From JACKAF01 sp041391485 (GTDB taxonomy: Bacteria > Bdellovibrionota > FAC87 > UBA2466 > JACKAF01), in NCBI GenBank assembly GCA_041391485.1, contig JAWKNY010000005.1, positions 1-64,000 on the forward strand: a stretch of 64,000 nucleotides of DNA, read 5' to 3'. The notes beneath the pieces are model-generated. The model ran no database searches, had not been told where the DNA came from, and saw only the letters and a program-made list of their open reading frames with translations. The position numbers and the translations under genes are program-made. This document shows positions 18,711-26,505 of the stretch, one piece after another (the first letter of the stretch is position 1; each line of letters starts with the position of its first letter).

Positions 18711-20014
18711 ATGAGTGACGCGAAACACGATGTCATAGATGAAGAAGAAGGCGGCGAGGCCCCGTGGGAAGGGCACCCGATCTACAAAAACGCCCTAAAC
18801 ATCATGCGATCGGTCGGCGATGTGATCGATTTCGATGTGAATGTCTTCGCCCGTTTATCCAAACCCAGACGAGTTTTATACGTTTCAGTGCCCGTCCGTA
18901 TGGACGACGGCTCCATCAAGACTTTGATGGGTACCGGGTGCACCATAACACTACACTTGGACCGGGCAAGGGCGGCGTGCGCTACCATCCAGGGGTTTCC
19001 TTGGGAGAGACGGCAGGCTTGGCTCTGCTCATGACCCTTAAGAACTCGCTGGTGCGGCTGCCGCTAGGCGGAGCCAAAGGGGGCATCAAGGTCGACCCCA
19101 ACGCACTTTCTCGGCGCGAGAAGCAGGCGCTTACACGACGCTATACCAGCGAAGTGGCCATGTTTATCGGGCCCGACAAAGACATTCCGGCCCCTGACAT
19201 CGGAACCGATCCCCAGGCGATGGCTTGGATGATGGACACGTACTCCATGCACGCGGGCTACGCGGTTCCGGGCGTTGTCACCGGCAAACCGATTGAGATC
19301 GGCGGATCCTTGGGACGTCTGGATGCCACAGGCCGCTGGAGTGGTCTACTGCATTATTGAGGCCGCAAAAAGATTAGGGCTTGAGCTGGGTCCGGAGACG
19401 GACGTTGCGGTTCAGGGTTTTGAAACGTGGGGTACCACAGCGCCAAGATCATTGCGAACATCGGCTGTCGTGTGGTGGCCGTGACCGACGTATCGGGCGG
19501 TGTCTACAACAAGAACGGCCTCGACGTTGATAAGTTACGCGAATGGGTGGCCGAGAATCAGGTACTCAAGGGTTGCCCACAGGGTGATTTTATCTCGAAC
19601 GAAGAACTGCTCTTCTTGCCGGTGGACATCTTGATCCCAGCGGCCTTAGGCAACCAAATCACCGTCAACAATGCTGACAAAGTGCGCTGTAAGATCCTGG
19701 CTGAGGGCGCGAACGGCCCGACCACTTTGGAAGCCAATAAGATTCTCGATGAAAAGGGAGTTTTCACTATTCCCGATATTTTGGCTAACTCCGGCGGTGT
19801 GATCGTTTCGTACTTTGAATGGGTCCAGGGGATGCAAAACTTCTTCTGGAGTGAGAAAGACGTAAACAACAAGCTTTGGGAGATCATCTCCAACGCTTTT
19901 AACCGCGTGTTTGAGTGCCACCAAAGCCGCAGTGTGGGCATGCGCACCAGCGCGTTCACCGTTTCGATTGAACACCTGAGCCGCGCGATGCTCTGGCGCG
20001 GGTTCTTCCCGTAA
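18711..20014 (+). pseudogene. gdhA: Glutamate dehydrogenase (Glu/Leu/Phe/Val family), three frameshifts
   Basis: Reconstructed length about 434 residues. Three single-base indels break the frame: a missing G near 18929-18931 (should read MGYRVHHN), an extra T near 19337 (should read ATGRGVVYC) and a missing G near 19422 (should read QGFGNVGYHSAK). Correcting them gives a normal NAD(P)-dependent enzyme with GGAKGG (catalytic Lys region), PAPDIGTD, and the Rossmann GFGNVG. It interconverts glutamate with 2-oxoglutarate and ammonia. Start uncertain: GTG 18681 is in frame but has no better ribosome-binding site. Only 47 bp after the receiver-GAF gene. Confidence 0.9.
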
Positions 20015-20035
20015 ACCAACTTTTTTAATAGATAC

Positions 20036-20072
20036 AAAAAAGCCCGTACCGCTTAGCGGCACGGGCTTTTTA
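20036..20072. terminator. Bidirectional intrinsic terminator
   Basis: AGCCCGT (20041-20047) pairs with ACGGGCT (20061-20067) and CCGC with GCGG inside, with one mismatch and a TTA loop. A-run before and T-run after make it work on both strands. It sits between converging gdhA (+) and the Cys-repeat lipoprotein gene (-). Confidence 0.85.
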
Positions 20073-20090
20073 TTTAAGAACAGTTGCTGC

Positions 20091-20432
20091 TTACTTCTTC
20101 TTGGCCTTGCAGCTGTCTTTGCCTTTGCAGTGATCCTTGCTCTTGCAGTGGTTCTTACCCTTGCAACCGTCTTTGCCTTTGCAGTGATCCTTGCCCTTGC
20201 AATGGTGCTTGCCCTTGCAGCCGTCTTTTCCTTTGCAGCTGTCTTTGCCTTTGCAGCCATCCTTACCTTTGCAGCTATCCGACTTGCCGCAGCCATCCGC
20301 GCCATCACAAGCGTCTTTGCCTTTGCAGCTGTCCTTGGAGGGGTTACTTGCGCAACCGCTCAGAACAGACAGCGTCAACGCGCCGCTGGCAACCGTGCCA
20401 AGGATGGTTTTAAGAAATTCTTTCCGTGTCAT
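20091..20432 (-). CDS. Cys-hexad repeat lipoprotein, candidate bufferin-like RiPP precursor
   Basis: 113 residues from ATG 20432 with AGGAGA correctly spaced; an upstream in-frame ATG is rejected. N-terminus MTRKEFLKTILG resembles a Tat motif with RK for RR, followed by a hydrophobic helix and lipobox LSGC (C27). The rest is low complexity with 13 cysteines at residues 36, 42, 48 ... 108, exactly every six residues, mostly as C-K-G-K-D-x with x = S, G, H or A. Divergent from the MNIO and DUF2063 genes that in known bufferin/HvfA-type loci modify Cys-rich precursors. Known bufferins bind copper after Cys modification; here modification and metal are inferences. Ends at the shared terminator. 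Confidence 0.75.
   Translation of the reverse strand: MTRKEFLKTILGTVASGALTLSVLSGCASNPSKDSCKGKDACDGADGCGKSDSCKGKDGCKGKDSCKGKDGCKGKHHCKGKDHCKGKDGCKGKNHCKSKDHCKGKDSCKAKKK
20109..20327. repeat. 18-bp tandem repeat encoding Cys hexads
   Basis: About 12 units of 18 bp (plus-strand core resembling CCTTTGCAG every 18 bp) encode the C-x5 repeats of the lipoprotein. Third-base variation among units shows selection on the protein rather than a fresh DNA expansion. No spacer structure, so not CRISPR. Confidence 0.85.
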
Positions 20433-20499
20433 GCTGTATTCTCCTGTTTTTTGGATGATTTGTTTTTGGTGAAACGCTTTAGAAAGAGTCTGACCTCTC

Positions 20500-20528
20500 A
20501 TTATCGAGCCAAAACACCAATTTTTCTA
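20500..20528 (-). promoter_or_regulatory. Candidate promoter for the Cys-repeat lipoprotein
   Basis: On the minus strand TAGAAA (complement of 20523-20528) and GATAAT (complement of 20500-20505) are spaced by 17 bp, 4/6 and 5/6 matches to sigma-70 boxes. This gives a leader of about 60 nt to the ATG at 20432. The rest of the 220-bp divergent gap shows no clear promoter or ribosome-binding site for the MNIO gene. Confidence 0.4.
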
Positions 20529-20652
20529 CTAAACTCTTCGTAAAGAGATCGGGAAGTAGCGCGGCGCAGCACCTCCATGAAGAGCATCTGCTGTTGCGAA
20601 CGGCGGGTGAACTGCGCTACCGTTATGAGCACACATTAGCTCAAGACAAACT

Positions 20653-21534
20653 ATGGAATTTGAATCCCTAAACTCGGTAGCCGATCAGTGCACAAATCTA
20701 GGCTTTGGCGTCGGACTTCGTACCGACCACTACAATGACTTTATGAACGCTAGCCCGGACGTGGACTGGCTGGAGGCGCTTACCGAGAATTACCTCGGAA
20801 CGGGTGGCCGCCCCAGGCAGGTGCTGCGGCAACTGGCACAGCGCTATCCCATCGTACTGCACGGGGTTTCGCTTTCTATCGGGGGAACCTCTCCGCTCGA
20901 CAAAAACTACCTCCGGCTACTCAAAGAATTGGCGGAAGAAGTGCAAGCGCGTTGGATATCGGATCACTTGTGTTGGACCGGCTACGCGCACCACAACCTG
21001 CACGATCTCTTGCCCATGCCGTTCACCGAAGCTTCACTGTCTCATATCAAAGATAGGGTGGACCAAACGCAGAACTTCTTGGGCCGCGCTATTTTGCTAG
21101 AGAATCCGTCCAGCTACGCTTCTTTTACTTTTGACTCCATTGCCGAAGCTCAGTTTTTGCGTGAGATAGCGCTCTCAACGGGCTGCGGGATTTTGCTCGA
21201 CGTCAACAACGTTTATGTCAGCACGGTAAACCACGGCCTGGATGCCCACACCTACATCGATACGTTGCCGGCGGATGCGGTAGGCCAGTACCACCTAGCG
21301 GGCCATTCCGAGCGGGACGGTTACTTGCTCGACTCTCATATCGGCCCGGTTCCGGAACCGGTGTGGGATCTTTATCGCTATACCCTCGCAAAGCTCGGGA
21401 CGCGATCCACCCTTCTGGAGTGGGATGACGAAATTCCGGAGCTTACCGTTCTCTTGGAGGAGAACGCCAAAGCCAAGGCGATGCTTCCGGCCATGACCGC
21501 GGGAAGGGGCGTTTCAGGAGAGTTGCACGTATGA
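20653..21534 (+). CDS. bufB: MNIO family (DUF692) iron-dependent peptide-modifying enzyme
   Basis: 293 residues, TIM-barrel multinuclear non-haem iron oxidase family. Metal-ligand motifs seen: HGVSLSIGG, SDHLCW, ENPSSY, LDVNNVYVS, YHLAGH, DSHIGPVPEPVW and LLEWDDEIPEL. Family members convert Cys in precursor peptides to thiooxazole/oxazolone-type groups with a DUF2063-type partner. The next gene is that partner (4-bp ATGA overlap), and a 13-Cys lipoprotein is encoded divergently. The start ATG has no clear Shine-Dalgarno. Symbol given by analogy to buf loci. Confidence 0.9.
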   Translation: MEFESLNSVADQCTNLGFGVGLRTDHYNDFMNASPDVDWLEALTENYLGTGGRPRQVLRQLAQRYPIVLHGVSLSIGGTSPLDKNYLRLLKELAEEVQARWISDHLCWTGYAHHNLHDLLPMPFTEASLSHIKDRVDQTQNFLGRAILLENPSSYASFTFDSIAEAQFLREIALSTGCGILLDVNNVYVSTVNHGLDAHTYIDTLPADAVGQYHLAGHSERDGYLLDSHIGPVPEPVWDLYRYTLAKLGTRSTLLEWDDEIPELTVLLEENAKAKAMLPAMTAGRGVSGELHV

Positions 21535-22310
21535 AATTTGAAGACGCTCAAAAATGGATGCACGCAGCAATCGTAGCCCAGGAAGCGCCCGACGAGGTTC
21601 ATCAGTATTTGAAGTCTACCGACGGGGCCTGCGCGCACCGGCGTCTGGGTGTGTACCGCGATATGTACCGCGTTCGGATGTCGGAGTCGCTCCAGATGGA
21701 CTACGGCTTATTGCTTCAAGTAGTGGGCGAAGAAGAATTCGATCGGCTTTCAGAGCGCTATTTGGAAGTCTATCCCTCGACGAGCTACACGCTCAACGAT
21801 TTGGGACGTCATTTTGCCTCTTATCTCGGGAGTCAGAAGGACTTGCCGCCTTACCTAGAGGCGATCGCGCGGTTTGAATTTGCGCTGGTGCGCTCCTTTG
21901 ATGCCACCGATCCCAGGCCGGCCGACTGGACCGAGCTGAGTACCCTGCCGCTAGAGGACCTCTGTGAGCGGACACTACGCCCGCTTCCGTCTTTTATTGG
22001 TGAGAAGTTTTCCTACCGCCTCGACAACCTGTACGAGGCTTACCTTCAGGACAAACTGGAACCGGGGACGCTTCCCGACGAGGGAGAGTGCGCGGTCTTA
22101 TTTTTTCGCGAGAACTTTCGCGTCTATCACATGCCGGTGGATGACTTGAGTTGGGAACTCTTTCAGGGTCTACAGCACAAACGGAATTTTGGTGAAGCTT
22201 TGGATCCTGTTTTGCCGAAAGCCAAAGATCCCACGGCTCAGCAGAATCTTTTGGGCACTTTCCAGCAGTGGGTGGGGCGCTCGCTTCTAGCTCACCCAGA
22301 AATAGGCTAG
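21531..22310 (+). CDS. bufC: DUF2063 family partner protein (BufC/HvfC-like)
   Basis: 259 residues. The N-terminal DUF2063 domain (about 8-100: RRLGVYRDMYRVRMSESL, then VVGEEEFDRLSERYL and HFASYLGS) is the part that binds the precursor leader or MNIO in studied systems. The C-terminal half is a less conserved alpha/beta domain. ATGA coupling to the MNIO gene supports a complex. No DoxX gene, often the fourth member of such loci, follows. Its 3' end overlaps the converging permease gene by 24 bp. Confidence 0.85.
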   Translation: MKFEDAQKWMHAAIVAQEAPDEVHQYLKSTDGACAHRRLGVYRDMYRVRMSESLQMDYGLLLQVVGEEEFDRLSERYLEVYPSTSYTLNDLGRHFASYLGSQKDLPPYLEAIARFEFALVRSFDATDPRPADWTELSTLPLEDLCERTLRPLPSFIGEKFSYRLDNLYEAYLQDKLEPGTLPDEGECAVLFFRENFRVYHMPVDDLSWELFQGLQHKRNFGEALDPVLPKAKDPTAQQNLLGTFQQWVGRSLLAHPEIG

Positions 22311-23639
22311 AAAAATAACGGCCGAACCATACATCAGCGGGTGCACCTCTTTGGCTCTACCCGTGGTGAGGGCAAGCACGACATAGGTGATAAATCCAAA
22401 ACCGATCCCATGAGAAATGGAATAGGTGACCGGGACGGTGAGTAGAGTGACAAAGGCAGGAATAGCCGTCACCCAATCCTTAAAATCGATCTGAGTGATG
22501 TGCGCACTCATCAAAAAACCAACGAGAATGAGGGCCGGTGCCGTCGCCGCACCTGGCACCACGCTGAGCAGCGGCGCTGCAAACATCGCTACCAGGAAAA
22601 ACAACCCCACAAAGACTGAGCTGAGTCCGGTGCGGGCACCTTCGGCAACACCAGCTGCAGATTCGACGTAACTGGTGGAGGAGCTCACTCCAAAAAAACC
22701 ACCGAGAGAGGCGCTAAGAGAATCGACGAGTAGTATCTGTTTGAGGCGTGGTGGTTTGCCGGACGGATCCTGCAACCCGGCTTCGTCCGCTACCGCGGTT
22801 ACCGTTCCCAAGGTATCGAAGAAGTCGACGAGCACCAAGGCGATCAGGAGCGGCAGAAAGCCCAACTGTAAGGCCCCTTTGAGATCCGCTTTTCCTACGA
22901 TGTCAAAATTCGGTGCTATCCACTGCAGATTGAGCGTCGAGAGGCCGAGTGCGTACGCTACCCCAGTGGCTCCCAGGATCCCAAAAAGTAGGGCACCGCG
23001 GACACGTCTTGCCATCAGAATGGCCGTAAGCAGCAGACCGAACAACCCCACCAGAGCTTCGGGCTGGCGGAGACTGCCCGCCGTCACGGGAGGGAGTACG
23101 GCCTCGGGCGCTTGAGAAAGCACGGCGATGGTTCCGGGCGGAACGATCACGAGTTTTGCGTTCACCAATCCAATGAAGGCGATGAAGAGTCCGATGCCGG
23201 CACCGATGGCCAATTTGAGTGAGCGGGGGATCGCATCCATCACCGCTTCGCGCACGCCGAGCAGCACCAAGATCGCAACAATAAAACCGTCGAGAACTAC
23301 GAGCCCCATGGCGGTTTGCCACCCACCGACCTGGGGTGCAATTTGAAACGCGACAAAGGCGTTGAGTCCCATGCCGCTTGCAAGAGCGAGGGGGAAGTTG
23401 GCAAAGACCCCCATGGCGATAGACGAAAGGCCGGCGACAAGCGCCGTGCAGGCGATGACCGATTCTCCCGGCATGCCGGCGGCCGCGAGGATGCTGGCGT
23501 TCGCAAACAAGATGTAGGACATGGTCAAGAAGGTGGTGACTGCGCCGCGAAACTCCGTCGCGACGCTACTCTTGCGTGCTCCGATTTGAAAGAAGGAGTT
23601 CCAGTTCCCTTTAAAAAGGTCTAGATATCTCGATGACAT
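22287..23639 (-). CDS. NCS2 family purine permease (AzgA/GhxP-like)
   Basis: 450 residues from ATG 23639; an upstream in-frame ATG would push the overlap with purA to 86 bp. About 12-14 TM helices. Family signatures: FRGAVTTFLTMSYILFANA, GMGLNAFVAFQI, VDFFDTLGTVTAVADEAGL and FGVSSSTSYVESAAGVAEGARTG (split over about 330-355). Imports adenine, guanine or hypoxanthine with protons. Co-transcribed with purA (29-bp overlap), which fits purine salvage. Confidence 0.92.
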   Translation of the reverse strand: MSSRYLDLFKGNWNSFFQIGARKSSVATEFRGAVTTFLTMSYILFANASILAAAGMPGESVIACTALVAGLSSIAMGVFANFPLALASGMGLNAFVAFQIAPQVGGWQTAMGLVVLDGFIVAILVLLGVREAVMDAIPRSLKLAIGAGIGLFIAFIGLVNAKLVIVPPGTIAVLSQAPEAVLPPVTAGSLRQPEALVGLFGLLLTAILMARRVRGALLFGILGATGVAYALGLSTLNLQWIAPNFDIVGKADLKGALQLGFLPLLIALVLVDFFDTLGTVTAVADEAGLQDPSGKPPRLKQILLVDSLSASLGGFFGVSSSTSYVESAAGVAEGARTGLSSVFVGLFFLVAMFAAPLLSVVPGAATAPALILVGFLMSAHITQIDFKDWVTAIPAFVTLLTVPVTYSISHGIGFGFITYVVLALTTGRAKEVHPLMYGSAVIFLAYFWVS

Positions 23640-24900
23640 TTTCCCGCCCCGGACCGGTTGAAACCGAACCCACTTCGGCTCCCGTAAACTTTTCAATGAA
23701 AGCGATGTACTTCTTCAGCGCGGGGGGGATATCTGCTGCGTTTTTGATTCCCTTGAGATCTGTGGCCCAGCCCTCCAGGGTTTCGTACATGGGTTCGACG
23801 CGATCCAGATCCTCTGCGTCGTTGGGGAATGCCTCAAGTACTTTCCCATTCAGCTTGTACGCGGTGCAGACCTTGAGCTCTTTAAGCCCGCAGAGTACAT
23901 CGGCTTTAGTCATCGTGAGGTGCTGGATGCCGGAGACTCTTAGAGCGTAGCGTACTGCCACGAGATCGAGCCAACCGCAGCGGCGCGGCCGACCGGTAGT
24001 GGCCCCAAACTCCGCCCCGGATTCTCGCAACTGCTCACCCATTGCATCTTTGAGTTCGGTCGGGAATGGGCCCGAACCTACGCGGGTGGTGTAGGCTTTC
24101 ATGACGCCTACAAAAACGGTTTCCTTGGGTTTACGTGCCCCTAGCCCAAGCGCGCACTGAGAAGGCAGCGTGTGGGAGGAGGTCACAAAAGGGTACGTGC
24201 CGTAGTCGATGTCGAGGAGGATTCCCTGGGCTCCTTCGTACAAAATCTTCTTTCCTGCCTGGATTTCTTCGTAGAGCAAGTTGGAAACATCTCGAACGTA
24301 CGGGGCGAGTTTCTTGCCCAGGTCTTTGTACTTTTGTAGATGTTCCGCTTCGTTGATGGCAGACGCTCCGTAGAGCTTCTCCAATAGAACGTTTTTCTCA
24401 GCCAGATTCGACTGGAATTTTTCCGTAAACCCATCGCGCAAGAGATCCGCTACGCGGATGCCCCGACGAGCGGCTCGATCTTCATAGGCCGGGCCAATTC
24501 CCCGCTTGGTGGTTCCAATCGTGGTTCCACCCTTGGCGCTTTCGCGCGCGGCATCCAAGGCCTTGTGGTACTCAAGGATCAGGTGGCACCGATCGCTGAG
24601 AAAGATCCGCCCTTCCAAGTCCTTGTGGCCGGCAGCTTGGAGTGTTTCAATTTCATGAAGGAACACGACCGGATCGACTACCACTCCGGAACCGATGAAA
24701 CACTTAGTGTGGGAGTGCAACACCCCGGACGGGATCAGATGCAAAATGGTTTGTTTGCCGTTGACGACGAGAGTGTGTCCCGCGTTATTGCCGCCTTGGA
24801 AGCGGCCCACCACATCTGCCCACTCAGAGTATTGGTCGACGATCTTTCCTTTTCCTTCGTCTCCCCATTGCACACCAATAACGACTACAGCTTGTGGCAT
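23611..24900 (-). CDS. purA: Adenylosuccinate synthetase
   Basis: 429 residues, normal length. GTP-dependent ligation of IMP and aspartate to adenylosuccinate. Seen: P-loop-like GDEGKGKIVD at the N-terminus, GNNAGHTLV, TTKRGIGPAYEDRAARRGIR (IMP loop), TTGRPRRCGWLDLV and the C-terminal STGPGREN. Lies 12 bp after serA and overlaps the purine permease start, so it links AMP synthesis with purine uptake in one operon. Confidence 0.97.
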   Translation of the reverse strand: MPQAVVVIGVQWGDEGKGKIVDQYSEWADVVGRFQGGNNAGHTLVVNGKQTILHLIPSGVLHSHTKCFIGSGVVVDPVVFLHEIETLQAAGHKDLEGRIFLSDRCHLILEYHKALDAARESAKGGTTIGTTKRGIGPAYEDRAARRGIRVADLLRDGFTEKFQSNLAEKNVLLEKLYGASAINEAEHLQKYKDLGKKLAPYVRDVSNLLYEEIQAGKKILYEGAQGILLDIDYGTYPFVTSSHTLPSQCALGLGARKPKETVFVGVMKAYTTRVGSGPFPTELKDAMGEQLRESGAEFGATTGRPRRCGWLDLVAVRYALRVSGIQHLTMTKADVLCGLKELKVCTAYKLNGKVLEAFPNDAEDLDRVEPMYETLEGWATDLKGIKNAADIPPALKKYIAFIEKFTGAEVGSVSTGPGRENVIEISRPF

Positions 24901-24912
24901 CGATCCCCTCTC

Positions 24913-26505
24913 TTATAGTTGGACTTGCTGCACAGAAAGCATGCCCTCGGTCTTGCGCAACTTATCAAGCGTTTCAGCGGCGACGACCGAGTCCACACTG
25001 ATGAGGGCGATGGCTTGGCCGGTTTCTTTGTTCAGCCCAAGCGCCATGCGGGCGATGTTAATGCCTTCGGAGCCGAGCACCGAACCTACGGCCCCTACCA
25101 CTCCGGGACGGTCTTCGTTACGAGTAAAAAGAATGTAACCCGACGGGATGGCTTCGGTGGGCATGCGATCAATATTGACGATGCGCGGTTCCCCTTTGCC
25201 AAACAGCGTTCCGGCGCAGCTCAATGTGGCCGCTCCTTCAATGGTAACCCGCACTAGACTTGCAAAATTCGGGCACTCGTCGTTGCGCGTCTCTTCCACA
25301 CAAATCCCACGATCGCGCGCGACGTTTTTAGCATTTACAAAGTTAACAGCCGCCGAGGAAAGCGGAGTGAGGTAACCCTTCAGCACCGAAAGCGTCAGCA
25401 CCTCGTTGTAAGATTTGCTGATATTTCCTTCGTAGTGGACCGTGATCTTGGTGACCTTTTCGGGAGTGACCTGGCCCAAGAAATTCCCCAAAACCTCGCA
25501 AAGCTTCAGGTGTGGTTTCATGGTGCGCAGTTGTTCCACGGAAAGGTTGGGAACGTTTACCGCATTGATATAAACACCTTGATCGATAAAGCACTTAACC
25601 TGATCGGCGACCTCAAGCCCCACCTGTACCTGAGCCTCGTCCGTGCTCGCACCCAAATGCGGGGTGACGACTACATTGGGCCGCGCGTACAGCGGGAGCC
25701 CTTCCCCAGGGGGTTCTTGTTCAAAAACGTCCAAAGCGCAGCCGGAGATAAGCCCTTTTTCCAGCGCGTCTTCCAAGGCTTTTTCGTCAACGATCCCGCC
25801 CCGAGCGCAGTTGATCAGATACGGCTTTTTGCGCATCTTGGAAAAAGCCTGCGAGGAAATAATATGCCGCGTGCCGTCCGTAAGCGGGACGTGCAAAGAA
25901 ATGTAATCGGAGTCTGCCAACAACTCATCCAACTTCAACAGCTTGACGTTCATTTTGTCGGCCATCTCTTCGTTCACGTACGGATCAAAACCGACGACGT
26001 GCATGCCGATGCCTTGGGCACTTTTGGCCAAGGTTTTACCGATATTCCCAAGGCCTACGATGCCGAGGGTCTTGCCGGCTAGCTGGCTTCCTTGAAAAAG
26101 TTTTTTCTCCCACTTACCAGCGCGAAGACTGGCGTCCGCAGCGGGGATACGTCGGGAGACCGCAAACATGAGAGCCATCGCGTGTTCGGCGGTGGTGACG
26201 GTATTGCCTCTCGGGGCGTTCATCACGACTACGCCGCGCTCCGTTGCGGCTTTGACGTCTACGTTGTCGAGTCCAATGCCGGCGCGCACCGCCAGCTTTA
26301 GCCGAGAGGAAGTTTCGAGCAACTCTTTGTCGACTTCAGTCCGCGATCGCACAATCAAAATGTCCACACCCGGGAGCTTCTCCATGAGATCGGTACGCGA
26401 GATCCCCGTGGCGTCTTCTAGTTCTGCGCCCTGCAGCGCCTTAAGCTTAGTGATCGCTTCCGGTGCGAGTCCATCGGCGATAAGAATCTTAAAGGTTTGG
26501 CTCAT
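24913..26505 (-). CDS. serA: D-3-phosphoglycerate dehydrogenase (long form with ACT domain)
   Basis: 530 residues from ATG 26505. Catalytic and NAD domains (residues 1-310): GIVGLGNIGKTLA Rossmann loop and the catalytic VVVTPHLGAST His. Then an intervening ASB-like domain and a C-terminal ACT domain (FTRNEDRPGVVGAVGSVLG) that usually binds serine as a feedback inhibitor. First committed step of serine synthesis. The start overlaps the aminotransferase stop (ATGA), matching the next step of the pathway. Confidence 0.96.
   Translation of the reverse strand: MSQTFKILIADGLAPEAITKLKALQGAELEDATGISRTDLMEKLPGVDILIVRSRTEVDKELLETSSRLKLAVRAGIGLDNVDVKAATERGVVVMNAPRGNTVTTAEHAMALMFAVSRRIPAADASLRAGKWEKKLFQGSQLAGKTLGIVGLGNIGKTLAKSAQGIGMHVVGFDPYVNEEMADKMNVKLLKLDELLADSDYISLHVPLTDGTRHIISSQAFSKMRKKPYLINCARGGIVDEKALEDALEKGLISGCALDVFEQEPPGEGLPLYARPNVVVTPHLGASTDEAQVQVGLEVADQVKCFIDQGVYINAVNVPNLSVEQLRTMKPHLKLCEVLGNFLGQVTPEKVTKITVHYEGNISKSYNEVLTLSVLKGYLTPLSSAAVNFVNAKNVARDRGICVEETRNDECPNFASLVRVTIEGAATLSCAGTLFGKGEPRIVNIDRMPTEAIPSGYILFTRNEDRPGVVGAVGSVLGSEGINIARMALGLNKETGQAIALISVDSVVAAETLDKLRKTEGMLSVQQVQL

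Noticed and set aside
20109..20327. CRISPR-like periodicity at 18 bp
   Set aside because: Units are contiguous, vary at third codon positions and encode Cys hexads; a coding repeat.
20130..20543. 137-residue plus-strand ORF opposite the Cys-repeat gene
   Set aside because: Its hydrophobic Ala/Phe/Val repeat is simply the reverse complement of the Cys-Lys-Gly repeat; the minus-strand gene has the ribosome-binding site, promoter and lipobox.
20521..20685. Plus-strand open stretch reading into the MNIO start (ends ...RYRYEHTLAQDKLW)
   Set aside because: Looks slightly protein-like, but has no start or ribosome-binding site and overlaps the MNIO start; could be a remnant, not supported as a gene.
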